A stretch of 57,280 nucleotides of DNA, from assembly GCF_001038205.1 (NCBI RefSeq), contig NZ_JWIZ01000037.1, positions 1 through 57,280 of the forward strand. The letters run 5' to 3'. The stretch's first letter is position 1. Each line of letters opens with the position of its first letter. Below the pieces are notes generated by a model, which was not told the DNA's origin, made no database searches, and worked only from the letters and a program-made list of their open reading frames with translations. A program made the position numbers and the translations under genes. This document shows, in pieces, positions 50,432 through 57,280 of the stretch. The stretch is from Muribacter muris (GTDB lineage: Bacteria; Pseudomonadota; Gammaproteobacteria; Enterobacterales; Pasteurellaceae).

Positions 50432-50909
50432 AATAATGTACAAGAAATGAAGATAAGTTATCTTCATAGGAAAAAGTTATAATTTTATTAAACTTTATTG
50501 AAACATCTACTTCTAATTTACAATGAACCGATTCTTCTACAGTATATGCACCATCAAAAACAACCCATTTACTTTCATTATAAACAAGATTTACTTCTTC
50601 CATAATTGAAAAACTAAGATTGTTTTTACTAAGCTTTTCTATAAAATCGTAAATAGCATTATCATCATTCATCCAATAACTTCTAATAATAAATAGCTTG
50701 CCATTTATTATAATTAAGCAAGTTGGAAGAGGTTCATCTCCTAAAACAATAACTGGTGTATTATTTATGTCTAGTACTGTCAGGAAATCATTACTAGAAC
50801 AGGCTATACTATACTACTCAGATTTATAGCCTAACCACTCTCTTTCATTTTTTTGGGGCAGCATAATAAGAGGAGATCCATCACTATTGATCCAAAATAA
50901 ATTATCCAT
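50424..50909 (-). pseudogene. Imm21-type immunity gene with an internal amber codon
   Basis: From ATG 50909 (ribosome site AGGGAA) the frame reads FWINSDGSPLIMLPQK..., then TAG at codon 32 (50814-50816). It continues in the same frame without further stops to 50424, including VIVLGDEPLPTC, a hallmark of Imm21-family polymorphic-toxin immunity proteins, and WVVFDGAYTVEESVHCKLEV. Total 161 codons if the amber is read through. The downstream part alone (from ATG 50672, 82 residues) lacks the core motif. Confidence 0.75.
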
Positions 50910-50997
50910 ATCATAATTCCCTATTTAGTATTAAAAAGTTTGCTATAATCTTTTTTTATGACATTCTTCTCCATTATAGTCTAGATCTTGACAGTGG

Positions 50998-51249
50998 CTA
51001 ATTTCTGAGGGAGTAAATGCCATAAGCAATAATACCTAATGTTCTAGAGCAGGCTGCTCCAAATACTTTTCCAAATCCTCTAGATTCTATAGTTTTTTGA
51101 GGCGAAGCATTTGCTTTTCTAGACATTTCAGATCTGACTTCTCCACCTTGCCTTCTGCTACAGTTTAAACAATGCGGGTATAATCTTTGAGGTGTGCCTT
51201 TCGGATTCAGCCTGTTTGGGCTCTGATGATCTGGAATCCAATTACCAGA
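50998..51249 (-). pseudogene. Nuclease-type toxin 3' fragment (DHQ...YPHC motif)
   Basis: 83 open codons beginning right after the yigZ stop, with no start: SGNWIPDHQSPNRLNPKG then TPQRLYPHCLNCSRRQGGEV and a C-terminal tail to TAG at 50998-51000. I associate the DHQ-P...QRLYPHC...RRQGG pattern with nuclease tips of Rhs/polymorphic toxins, but cannot name the family with certainty. It lies 88 bases upstream of the Imm21 pseudogene, its likely partner. Confidence 0.6.
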
Positions 51250-51256
51250 TTATTAC

Positions 51257-51877
51257 CTATTCTATTGATTTTAGATATTGAGTTAATACTAACTTCCCTG
51301 CAAAACGCTCGGTGAGTTGTTGTTGAATGGTCGCCAGTTGGTTGGGGTTGATGCCGAGTATTAAATCAATTTTATCGCTAAATTGTTGCTCAACAAGGCT
51401 GATATCCCATTCGTTAAAGAGGTGTTGGAGGCTGTTAAATTGGTCGTACTCACACTGCAATCGGTAGTTTTGGCGTAATACTTTGCGAACGGTTTCGAGC
51501 CGGCTGAGTGCCTGTTGTACCCCGTTTCCGTAGGCTTTTACCAAGCCGCCCGTGCCGAGTAAAATGCCGCCGTAATAACGCACCACTACCGCACTAATTT
51601 CCCCTAAACCACTGCCGAGTAAATAGTTGAGCATTGGTTTGCCTGCCGTGCCGGCGGGTTCGCCATCATCGGAAAAACCGTACTGCTGCGAATTATGCGG
51701 ACTGGCTGCTACCGTAGCCCAGCAGTGATGACGGGCGTGAGGGTGTAAAGCTCTGATTTCCGCCCAAAACTGTTTGGCTTGCTCAAGCCCTTCTGTGTGG
51801 CGTAGATAGGTGATAAATCGGCTTTTTTTGATCTCTTCTTCAAAAATCACTTCTGCTTTCGGGATAAAAAATTCCAT
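51257..51877 (-). CDS. yigZ: YigZ/IMPACT family protein
   Basis: A 206-residue UPF0029/IMPACT protein: KSRFITYLRHTEG, HARHHCWA, the signature YGFSDDGEPAGTAGKPMLNYL, and VVRYYGGILLGTGGLVKAYG. Biochemical role uncertain; the family has a ribosome- or RNA-associated fold. Its stop marks the right border of the toxin/immunity array. Confidence 0.93.
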   Translation of the reverse strand: MEFFIPKAEVIFEEEIKKSRFITYLRHTEGLEQAKQFWAEIRALHPHARHHCWATVAASPHNSQQYGFSDDGEPAGTAGKPMLNYLLGSGLGEISAVVVRYYGGILLGTGGLVKAYGNGVQQALSRLETVRKVLRQNYRLQCEYDQFNSLQHLFNEWDISLVEQQFSDKIDLILGINPNQLATIQQQLTERFAGKLVLTQYLKSIE

Positions 51878-51979
51878 TTTTGTTCTTTATTGTCTGCAAA
51901 CAACGGTATTTTAGCATAGCCGCCTTATGCCTTTGCGGACATTAGTGTTAAAAAAATGTGAAATGGTTCATATTTTTAA

Positions 51980-51995
51980 AAGAAAACGATTGCGT
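51980..51995 (+). promoter_or_regulatory. PurR-like operator upstream of the TAXI gene
   Basis: AAGAAAACGATTGCGT keeps 13 of 16 positions of the PurR operator pattern ACGCAAACGTTTGCGT. It lies 85-100 bases before the start at 52081. A chance match or a related LacI-type regulator is possible. Confidence 0.4.
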
Positions 51996-51998
51996 CAT

Positions 51999-52025
51999 TG
52001 GAGATAGGCGTATATCTTATCTCCA
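51999..52025. repeat. Inverted repeat upstream of the TAXI gene
   Basis: TGGAGATA and TATCTCCA, 8 bp, 11 bases apart, located 56-82 bases before the start codon. It could be an operator or an attenuating hairpin; there is no T run directly after it. Confidence 0.4.
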
Positions 52026-52080
52026 TTTTCAGGTGAAAATAACACAACATTCGCGTCCATTTTAATCAGAGGGCTTTTAA

Positions 52081-53043
52081 ATGAAAAAATATCTAACCTT
52101 TTCCGTTGCGGCAACATTAGCGATGAGTGCGTTGTCGGTTCAAGCCGAAGAAAAATTCATTACGATCGGCACAGGCGGTCAAACCGGCGTATATTATGTG
52201 GTCGGGCAATCCATATGCCAATTGGTGAACCGTGATACGGCAAAAACACAGATTAAATGTAATGCGCCTTCAACAGGAGCATCGGTAGCAAATCTGAATG
52301 CGATTGCCGATAAACAAATGGATATGGGGATTGCACAATCCGACTGGCAGTACCACGCTTATAACGGTTCAAGTTCATTTGAAGGCAAGAAAAACGAGAA
52401 ATTGCGTGCAGTCTTCTCTATTCACCCCGAACCGTTCACTGTAATGGCACGAGATGATTCAGGCATTAAACATTTTGACGATTTGAAGGGCAAACGGGTG
52501 AATGTGGGCGATCCGGGTTCAGGCACACGGGCGACAATGAACGTGATTTTAGCGGCAAAAGGTTGGACGGATAAAGCGTTTAAAGTCGCTTCCGAATTGA
52601 AACCGTCCGAAATGGCATCGGTAATGTGCGACAACAATTTAGATGCGATTACCTATAATGTCGGTCATCCGAACGGAGCATTAAAAGAAGCGGCGGCTTC
52701 GTGCGATGCACATTTAGTGCCGGTATCTGGCGAGGCAATTGATAAACTGGTTGCCGAACACTCTTACTACGCTAAAGCGGTCATTCCGGGCGGCTTGTAT
52801 AAAGGAAGTGATAATCCGGTAGATACTTTCGGGGTTTATGCGACCTTAGTTACCTCCGCCGATGTGGAAGATGACAAAGTGTATGCGGTAGTAAAAGCGG
52901 TATTTGATAATTTTGATCGCTTCAAACGTTTACATCCGGCGTTTGCTAATTTGAAAGAAGAAGAGATGATTAAAAATGCACTATCTGCGCCATTACACGA
53001 CGGTGCCGTGCGTTATTATAAAGAACGTGGTTGGATCAAATAA
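52081..53043 (+). CDS. TAXI-family TRAP transporter substrate-binding protein
   Basis: A 320-residue periplasmic binding protein: signal peptide 1-22 (VQA), then FITIGTGGQTGVYYVVGQSI typical of the TAXI family, and NVGDPGSGTRATMNVILAAK in the binding domain. It delivers a substrate to the TRAP permease encoded next. TAXI proteins have mostly unknown ligands (dicarboxylates or glutamate in a few cases). AGAGGG precedes the ATG. Confidence 0.92.
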   Translation: MKKYLTFSVAATLAMSALSVQAEEKFITIGTGGQTGVYYVVGQSICQLVNRDTAKTQIKCNAPSTGASVANLNAIADKQMDMGIAQSDWQYHAYNGSSSFEGKKNEKLRAVFSIHPEPFTVMARDDSGIKHFDDLKGKRVNVGDPGSGTRATMNVILAAKGWTDKAFKVASELKPSEMASVMCDNNLDAITYNVGHPNGALKEAAASCDAHLVPVSGEAIDKLVAEHSYYAKAVIPGGLYKGSDNPVDTFGVYATLVTSADVEDDKVYAVVKAVFDNFDRFKRLHPAFANLKEEEMIKNALSAPLHDGAVRYYKERGWIK

Positions 53044-53068
53044 TCGTTTCTCATTTTATATTTGATAG

Positions 53069-53126
53069 GCAAGCGGTAAGATTGGTGGCAGAATTTGTAA
53101 AAAAATGCCCCAATCCGACCGCTTGC
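53069..53126. repeat. Inverted pair of uptake sequences between TRAP genes
   Basis: GCAAGCGGTAAGATTGG and CCAATCCGACCGCTTGC are inverted copies (two central mismatches). The hairpin could dampen transcription into the permease gene. Confidence 0.75.
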
Positions 53127-53151
53127 AATGTCGTTTTCTCTCGGAGGCACT

Positions 53152-55791
53152 ATGTCTAATTCTCGCCCTAACACTTTAGATTATGACGATCTGCAAGATA
53201 TGGTTGCATCAAATGATGCCGGTGGTCGTAATCCGACAGGGTTTGCCAAAAAACTCATTATTATCACGGCGATTTTATGGTCTGTTTTTCAACTCTATTA
53301 CACCTCGCCTTTTCCGTTTTGGCTGCAAGAGTTGGTAAGGGAGTGGGGACTTCATCTTAATGTGGTGGTGGACGACACTAAAGCCCGTTCCATTCACTTG
53401 GCGTTTGCACTCTTCCTTGCTTATCTCTCTTTTCCGGCTTTTGCCAATTCCCCTAAACACCGAATACCCTATCAAGACTGGTTATTTGCCCTTCTCGGCG
53501 CATTTTTAGGGGCTTATTATATTTTCTTTTATGAAGGCTTGGTTACCCGCTTCGGTGCACCGAATACGCAAGATATTATTGCCGGCTGCTTAGGTATTCT
53601 GATTTTGCTGGAAGCCTGCCGTCGCAGCTTAGGTCTGCCGTTGGTAATTATTTCGGGTGTGTTTTTAATCTACAACTATGCCGGACAATTCTTGCCGACA
53701 GACTGGATCATCAGTCATCGCTCCGGTTCTCTCTCACAAATTGTCAATCAACAATGGATCACAACCGAAGGGGTGTTTGGTGTAGCATTAGGGGTATCGA
53801 CCAAATATGTATTCCTCTTCGTCTTATTTGGGGCATTACTCGACAAAGCCGGGGCAGGCAACTACTTTATTAAAACAGCCTTTGCGTATTTGGGGCATTT
53901 GAACGGTGGACCGGCGAAAGCTGCAGTGGTCTCTTCGGCACTCACAGGGTTAGTGTCCGGCTCATCAATTGCCAATGTGGTAACAACCGGCACATTTACT
54001 ATTCCAATGATGAAGCGGGTCGGATTTAGCCCGGAAAAAGCGGGTGCGGTGGAAGTGGCGTCCTCGGTAAACGGGCAAATTATGCCACCGGTAATGGGGG
54101 CTGCGGCGTTTTTGATGATTGAATACGTCAATATGCCTTATAGCCAGTTGATCACCCACGCTTTTTTACCAGCACTGATTTCCTATATTGCCCTAGTCTA
54201 TATTGTGCATCTTGAAGCGCAAAAAATGGGGCTGAAAGGGCTGGAAAGAACTGATCCGCCAAGTCCAATGTTGGTCAGTCTAATTAGAGTATTAGCGAAT
54301 TTCTTGGTGATTTGTGTCGCTTATTTCGCATTGGACTTCGGGCTGGGCTGGCTAAAATCGGCAACCCCTGATTTTGCCTTTATCATTGTATTGGCACTGC
54401 TGGCGGTAGTATATTTGATCTTAATCCGCCGTGTTGCGACCTTTCCGGATCTCGAACCTGATGATCCGAACGCTAAAATCGTTAAACTGCCTTCCACCAA
54501 GCCGACCGTCAATGCGGGATTGCATTACTTATTGCCGGTTGTGGTGCTGATGTGGTGTTTGATGATCGAGCGAATGTCGCCGGGGCTATCTGCATTTTGG
54601 GGAACAATGACCCTCACAGTGATCCTGCTCACGCAACGTCCGTTGTTAAGCCTGTTCCGCCGAGAACCGCATTGTAAGGTCAGACTGTTTAAACAAGGCG
54701 TACAAGAATTGGTAGACGGCTTGGAGAGCGGTGCGAGAAATATGATCGGCATCGGTATTGCTACTGCAACAGCGGGGATTATTGTCGGCGTTGTGTCTCT
54801 GACCGGCTTTGGCGTGCAACTGTCCGGCATTATCGAAATGTTATCAATGGGTAATGTTCTGCTGATGCTGATTTTAGTGGCGATTTTCAGCTTAATCTTA
54901 GGAATGGGGCTGCCGACTACGGCGAATTATATCGTGGTCTCTTCACTGATGGCGTTAGTGATTGTTGAAGTCGGCAAACAGAACGGTTTAATTGTGCCGC
55001 TCATTGCAGTACATTTATTCGTCTTCTATTTCGGCATAATGGCGGACGTAACCCCGCCGGTAGGGCTTGCCTCGTTTGCGGCAGCGGCGATTTCCGGCGG
55101 TAGCCCGATTAAAACAGGGATTGTTGCGTTCTTTTACAGCCTTCGAACCGCTATTTTACCGTTCCTGTTTATTTTCAATACCGATTTGTTGCTGATTGAT
55201 GTCGGTTGGGCAAAAGGCATATTGGTGTTTGTAACAGCAACCATCGGGATCTTACTGTTCACCGCGGCGACAATGCACTATTTCCTCACTAAAAACAAAG
55301 TGTGGGAAACCGCCGTGTTAGTTTTAGCTGTCTTTATGTTGTTTCGACCGGGCTTTTTTATGGAACGGATTTCGCCGAGTGAGCGGGATATTCTTCCTAC
55401 TCAATTTGTACAAGCCCTTGAGCAATCGACTGTGGGCGAGACTTTCAAACTTAAAGTATCAGGTTTAAACCCTTATGGTAAAGCTATCGAGTTCTACTCT
55501 GAATTAAGTGTGCCGGAGGGCAATTCTGGGCAAGAACGGCTGAAAGCCCTCGGCTTAACGCTACTTGAGACAGGTGAAACCATTGAGATTGACGGACAAT
55601 CGTCTGCAAAAATCATTATTGATAATGTAGAAATTGATTCTCCGGCAGCTAAAGTCGGTTTGAATTGGGATCAAACCATTCTGGCGGTCTCCGTACCACA
55701 AAATGCGTTACCGAAAGAATTGATGATGATACCGGCACTGCTATTGGCAGCCTTAGTCGGCTGGAATCAACGACGCCGCATTAAAAAATAG
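53152..55791 (+). CDS. TRAP transporter fused permease (4TM/12TM)
   Basis: An 879-residue membrane protein combining the small (DctQ-like) and large (DctM-like) TRAP subunits. Visible parts: four N-terminal helices (about 35-165), a large permease part with FGALLDKAGAGNYFIKTAFA, SGSSIANVVTTGTFTIPMMK, and LILGMGLPTTANYIVVSSLM, and a C-terminal soluble stretch (about 735-860), as in permeases with a DUF3394 tail. It imports a TAXI-delivered substrate with Na+ or H+. Start ATG 53152 behind GGAGG, not the ATG 24 bases upstream. Confidence 0.93.
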   Translation: MSNSRPNTLDYDDLQDMVASNDAGGRNPTGFAKKLIIITAILWSVFQLYYTSPFPFWLQELVREWGLHLNVVVDDTKARSIHLAFALFLAYLSFPAFANSPKHRIPYQDWLFALLGAFLGAYYIFFYEGLVTRFGAPNTQDIIAGCLGILILLEACRRSLGLPLVIISGVFLIYNYAGQFLPTDWIISHRSGSLSQIVNQQWITTEGVFGVALGVSTKYVFLFVLFGALLDKAGAGNYFIKTAFAYLGHLNGGPAKAAVVSSALTGLVSGSSIANVVTTGTFTIPMMKRVGFSPEKAGAVEVASSVNGQIMPPVMGAAAFLMIEYVNMPYSQLITHAFLPALISYIALVYIVHLEAQKMGLKGLERTDPPSPMLVSLIRVLANFLVICVAYFALDFGLGWLKSATPDFAFIIVLALLAVVYLILIRRVATFPDLEPDDPNAKIVKLPSTKPTVNAGLHYLLPVVVLMWCLMIERMSPGLSAFWGTMTLTVILLTQRPLLSLFRREPHCKVRLFKQGVQELVDGLESGARNMIGIGIATATAGIIVGVVSLTGFGVQLSGIIEMLSMGNVLLMLILVAIFSLILGMGLPTTANYIVVSSLMALVIVEVGKQNGLIVPLIAVHLFVFYFGIMADVTPPVGLASFAAAAISGGSPIKTGIVAFFYSLRTAILPFLFIFNTDLLLIDVGWAKGILVFVTATIGILLFTAATMHYFLTKNKVWETAVLVLAVFMLFRPGFFMERISPSERDILPTQFVQALEQSTVGETFKLKVSGLNPYGKAIEFYSELSVPEGNSGQERLKALGLTLLETGETIEIDGQSSAKIIIDNVEIDSPAAKVGLNWDQTILAVSVPQNALPKELMMIPALLLAALVGWNQRRRIKK

Positions 55792-56053
55792 ATGGTAAGC
55801 GGTTGGTTTTGAGGTATGATTTGTGGTGTGAAAGACATATGATATAATCGTATAGGAAGCCATGTTCAATCGCAAAGTGATCTTCGGGATCAGCAGCCAC
55901 ATTCTCATAAGGAGGAATACTGGTTCGTTTTTCTGATACTCCAAAATGACAAAACTGCAGGATTCAAGTGGCATTGCGGTTTGATGGTGATAATTTGGTG
56001 TTTTAGTGGGACGGGGATTGGCATTATATCTCCTTGGCATGTAACTAATCTAT
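55792..56053. other. Region between TRAP permease and phage remnant
   Basis: 262 bases without a secure gene. The minus strand holds a short frame (55905-56024, listed separately) and, overlapping in another frame, coding-like PYENVAADPEDHFAIEHG (about 55855-55910) with no start. I do not recognise either. Confidence 0.4.
55905..56024 (-). CDS. Very short frame with a good ribosome site, prophage-remnant edge
   Basis: 39 codons starting MPIPVPLKHQIITIKPQ behind AAGGAGATAT, ending at 55905. The ribosome site suggests a true gene start, perhaps a truncated phage tail gene, since tail genes run in the same direction just upstream. The product is not recognised. Confidence 0.3.
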   Translation of the reverse strand: MPIPVPLKHQIITIKPQCHLNPAVLSFWSIRKTNQYSSL

Positions 56054-56284
56054 TTACACATTAGTTAATAAGTGTATAATGTACCTATACACAAAAAAGC
56101 AGTCTAAAATGATCGCTTGTTGGGGATTGAGGTTGAATGTCAGAGAATATTTTTGCAACAGGGGATTGAGCCCGTCTGCCCGCCGTTGTTGGTAGCCGTC
56201 GCCAAACTGATTCACTTTGCGGCGGGGTTCGTTTTCCACCGTAAAACCCGGTTGGGGGCAGAAAGGTAGGTGCTGTAATGTCAT
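56054..56284 (-). pseudogene. Phage minor tail protein M fragment
   Basis: Starts at ATG 56284 behind GGGGAGGAAA. The first 55-60 residues match the lambda gpM-type minor tail family (GFTVENEPRRKVNQFGDGYQ, then RRADGLNPLLQKYSLTFNL). The last dozen residues (VYRYIIHLLTNV) are unlike it, and the protein is short (76 against about 110), so the 3' part has been deleted. Confidence 0.75.
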
Positions 56285-56293
56285 TTTCCTCCC

Positions 56294-56500
56294 CTATTTT
56301 GAATTTTTGATCAAATGCAAAAAGCCTTGTAAATCATCTAATACTGGTGGTACTGATTCATTATTACTTTTAGCTATATTGCTTTCTAACTCTGATAATA
56401 GTGCTATGATCTTATTTCGTTGTTCTTCTGATAAAACAGCGATAATGATGGTTAAAATTGTTCTATTATTTAAAGAGCGTGCATTAATTGTGTTATTCAT
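56294..56500 (-). CDS. Small phage protein of unknown function
   Basis: A 68-residue helical protein (NNRTILTIIIAVLSEEQRNK, then VPPVLDDLQGFLHLI) between the tape-measure fragment and the gpM fragment. No family recognised. AGAGGTTAAATT lies before the ATG. Confidence 0.55.
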   Translation of the reverse strand: MNNTINARSLNNRTILTIIIAVLSEEQRNKIIALLSELESNIAKSNNESVPPVLDDLQGFLHLIKNSK

Positions 56501-56559
56501 AATTTAACCTCTGAATTACATTGCATACCGAGATAACTGACCACCTATTCTAAAATCCT

Positions 56560-57213
56560 TCATTTGATTTTGACGATACGTTGATCAGCAATTTTGTCGA
56601 TTAACTCGACAGTAATTTGTAGGTCATTACCACTTTGTGTTGTATTTACCTCCGCCTGCATTGGCTTCCCATTATTGATCACATTGACACTCACATTTGG
56701 CTGTGAACCATACCGACTATTCATACTTGGCACTCTCGGCACGGCAACCCCGCCGCCACCGGAAAAGCCCCGTTTGCCGTAGTTGAGGTAATTGAGATAA
56801 TCCAAGCCGAGACGGGCAGTAGCTTCTTTGGTGATCACATATTCGCCCCGATGCACAATCCCTGCAGGCGTATATTTTCCACCGTCTCCAGTGTAGCCGC
56901 CAGTGGCAAAGCCCATTTGAACGCTTTGTATTGTCGCTACAATATTTGCAGTTGCAGCAGCAACACTTGCCATTGCGGGTAAATTAGCAGGAAACGGGAG
57001 TGCTGCTGCATTTGCGATACCTTGTTGGATCTTGATGATACTTTCTGCGATAGCAAAGGCTTTTGATGTAGCAAACATCACCTTATAAATACCGGATTGT
57101 TTACCCGCTGCGTTCGCCATTACACCGGCCATTGTGTCGAAAGCACTACTCATCATATTAGCCGATTGGCTGTAATACTCTAGCTTGTCAATGATCTTCC
57201 AAAATTGAACCAC
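56560..57213 (-). pseudogene. Phage tail tape-measure protein, C-terminal fragment
   Basis: 217 codons from a GTG at 57213; an in-frame TAA lies four codons upstream, so the long N-terminal part is missing. The C-terminal tape-measure pattern is clear: AFAIAESIIKIQQGIANAAA, MGFATGGYTGDGGKYTPAGI, VHRGEYVITKEATARLG and LDYLNYLNYGKRG. With the gpM fragment it shows a decayed siphophage-like prophage. Confidence 0.82.
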
Positions 57214-57224
57214 AAAGATCCTTT

Positions 57225-57241
57225 AAAAGTGTTCCACTTTT
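57225..57241. repeat. Short hairpin at the prophage fragment border
   Basis: AAAAGTG / CACTTTT, a 7-bp perfect stem with a TTC loop, just beyond the start of the tape-measure fragment. It may be a small terminator of sequence lying outside the window. Confidence 0.4.
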
Positions 57242-57280
57242 ATTATTTCTTAATTACGATGTTTAAATCGATAAGATTCA

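Noticed and set aside
55753-56040. A 95-codon minus-strand frame next to the TRAP permease
   Set aside because: It overlaps the end of the permease gene, and a better-supported start with a ribosome site reads in another frame.

Overview
The window looks like chromosomal DNA of a member of the Pasteurellaceae. Gene content and order are Haemophilus/Actinobacillus-like (ilvY, a ROK-type nagK, an lgtF-type heptosyl glucosyltransferase, the bamA-skp-lpxD-fabZ-lpxA block), and uptake-signal cores of the form ACAAGCGGT occur again and again in both orientations. That is the 'Apl-type' DNA uptake sequence of the Actinobacillus pleuropneumoniae / Mannheimia / Bibersteinia branch, not the AAGTGCGGT of H. 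influenzae. I cannot name the species from sequence alone.

Layout, left to right. 60-4554: rseB-rseC (envelope stress), fadD, glmU. 4647-8535: a small secreted protein on the minus strand, then cydA-cydB-cydX-ybgE (cytochrome bd oxidase) with a perfect FNR box upstream. 8744-13400: ybgC-tolQ-tolR-tolA-tolB-pal (Tol-Pal system). 13547-19029: djlA, a DUF2238 membrane protein, dusC, ycjF, lemA and two TPM-domain genes. 19083-23433 (minus strand): upp, ilvY, two AT-rich LPS-type glycosyltransferases, rpmE, msrB. 23664-24668: gapA, followed directly after its stop codon by a complete group II intron (24669-28070) with its reverse transcriptase/HNH protein; the gapA terminator lies on the far side of the intron. 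28288-32345: queA, lgtF-like glycosyltransferase, yhbY, pgpB, nagK. 32398-41814: gloB, then uppS-cdsA-rseP-bamA-skp-lpxD-fabZ-lpxA (undecaprenyl, phospholipid, outer-membrane protein and lipid A assembly). 41909-45995: cpdB, ppiB (minus) and cysS (plus).

46040-51249 is the accessory region. It sits between cysS and a yigZ homologue and is AT-rich. It begins with a decayed IS1016-type element and continues as a minus-strand array of immunity-type genes. Nearly every one is preceded by a short 3' stub of an otherwise missing toxin gene. One stub is joined to an Rhs core fragment, one is recognisably lysozyme-like, and one carries a DHQ...YPHC nuclease-type motif. No full-length rhs or other toxin gene is present. 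I read this as an immunity archive left by repeated Rhs/CDI/T6SS-type tip exchange in which toxins were lost and immunity genes were partly kept.

51257-55791: yigZ, then a TAXI-type TRAP transporter (binding protein plus fused 4TM/12TM permease) with a PurR-like box upstream. 55905-57213: a decayed lambda-like prophage tail remnant on the minus strand. No rRNA, tRNA or CRISPR array was recognised. Inverted pairs of uptake sequences lie at several gene ends and can act as hairpin terminators.
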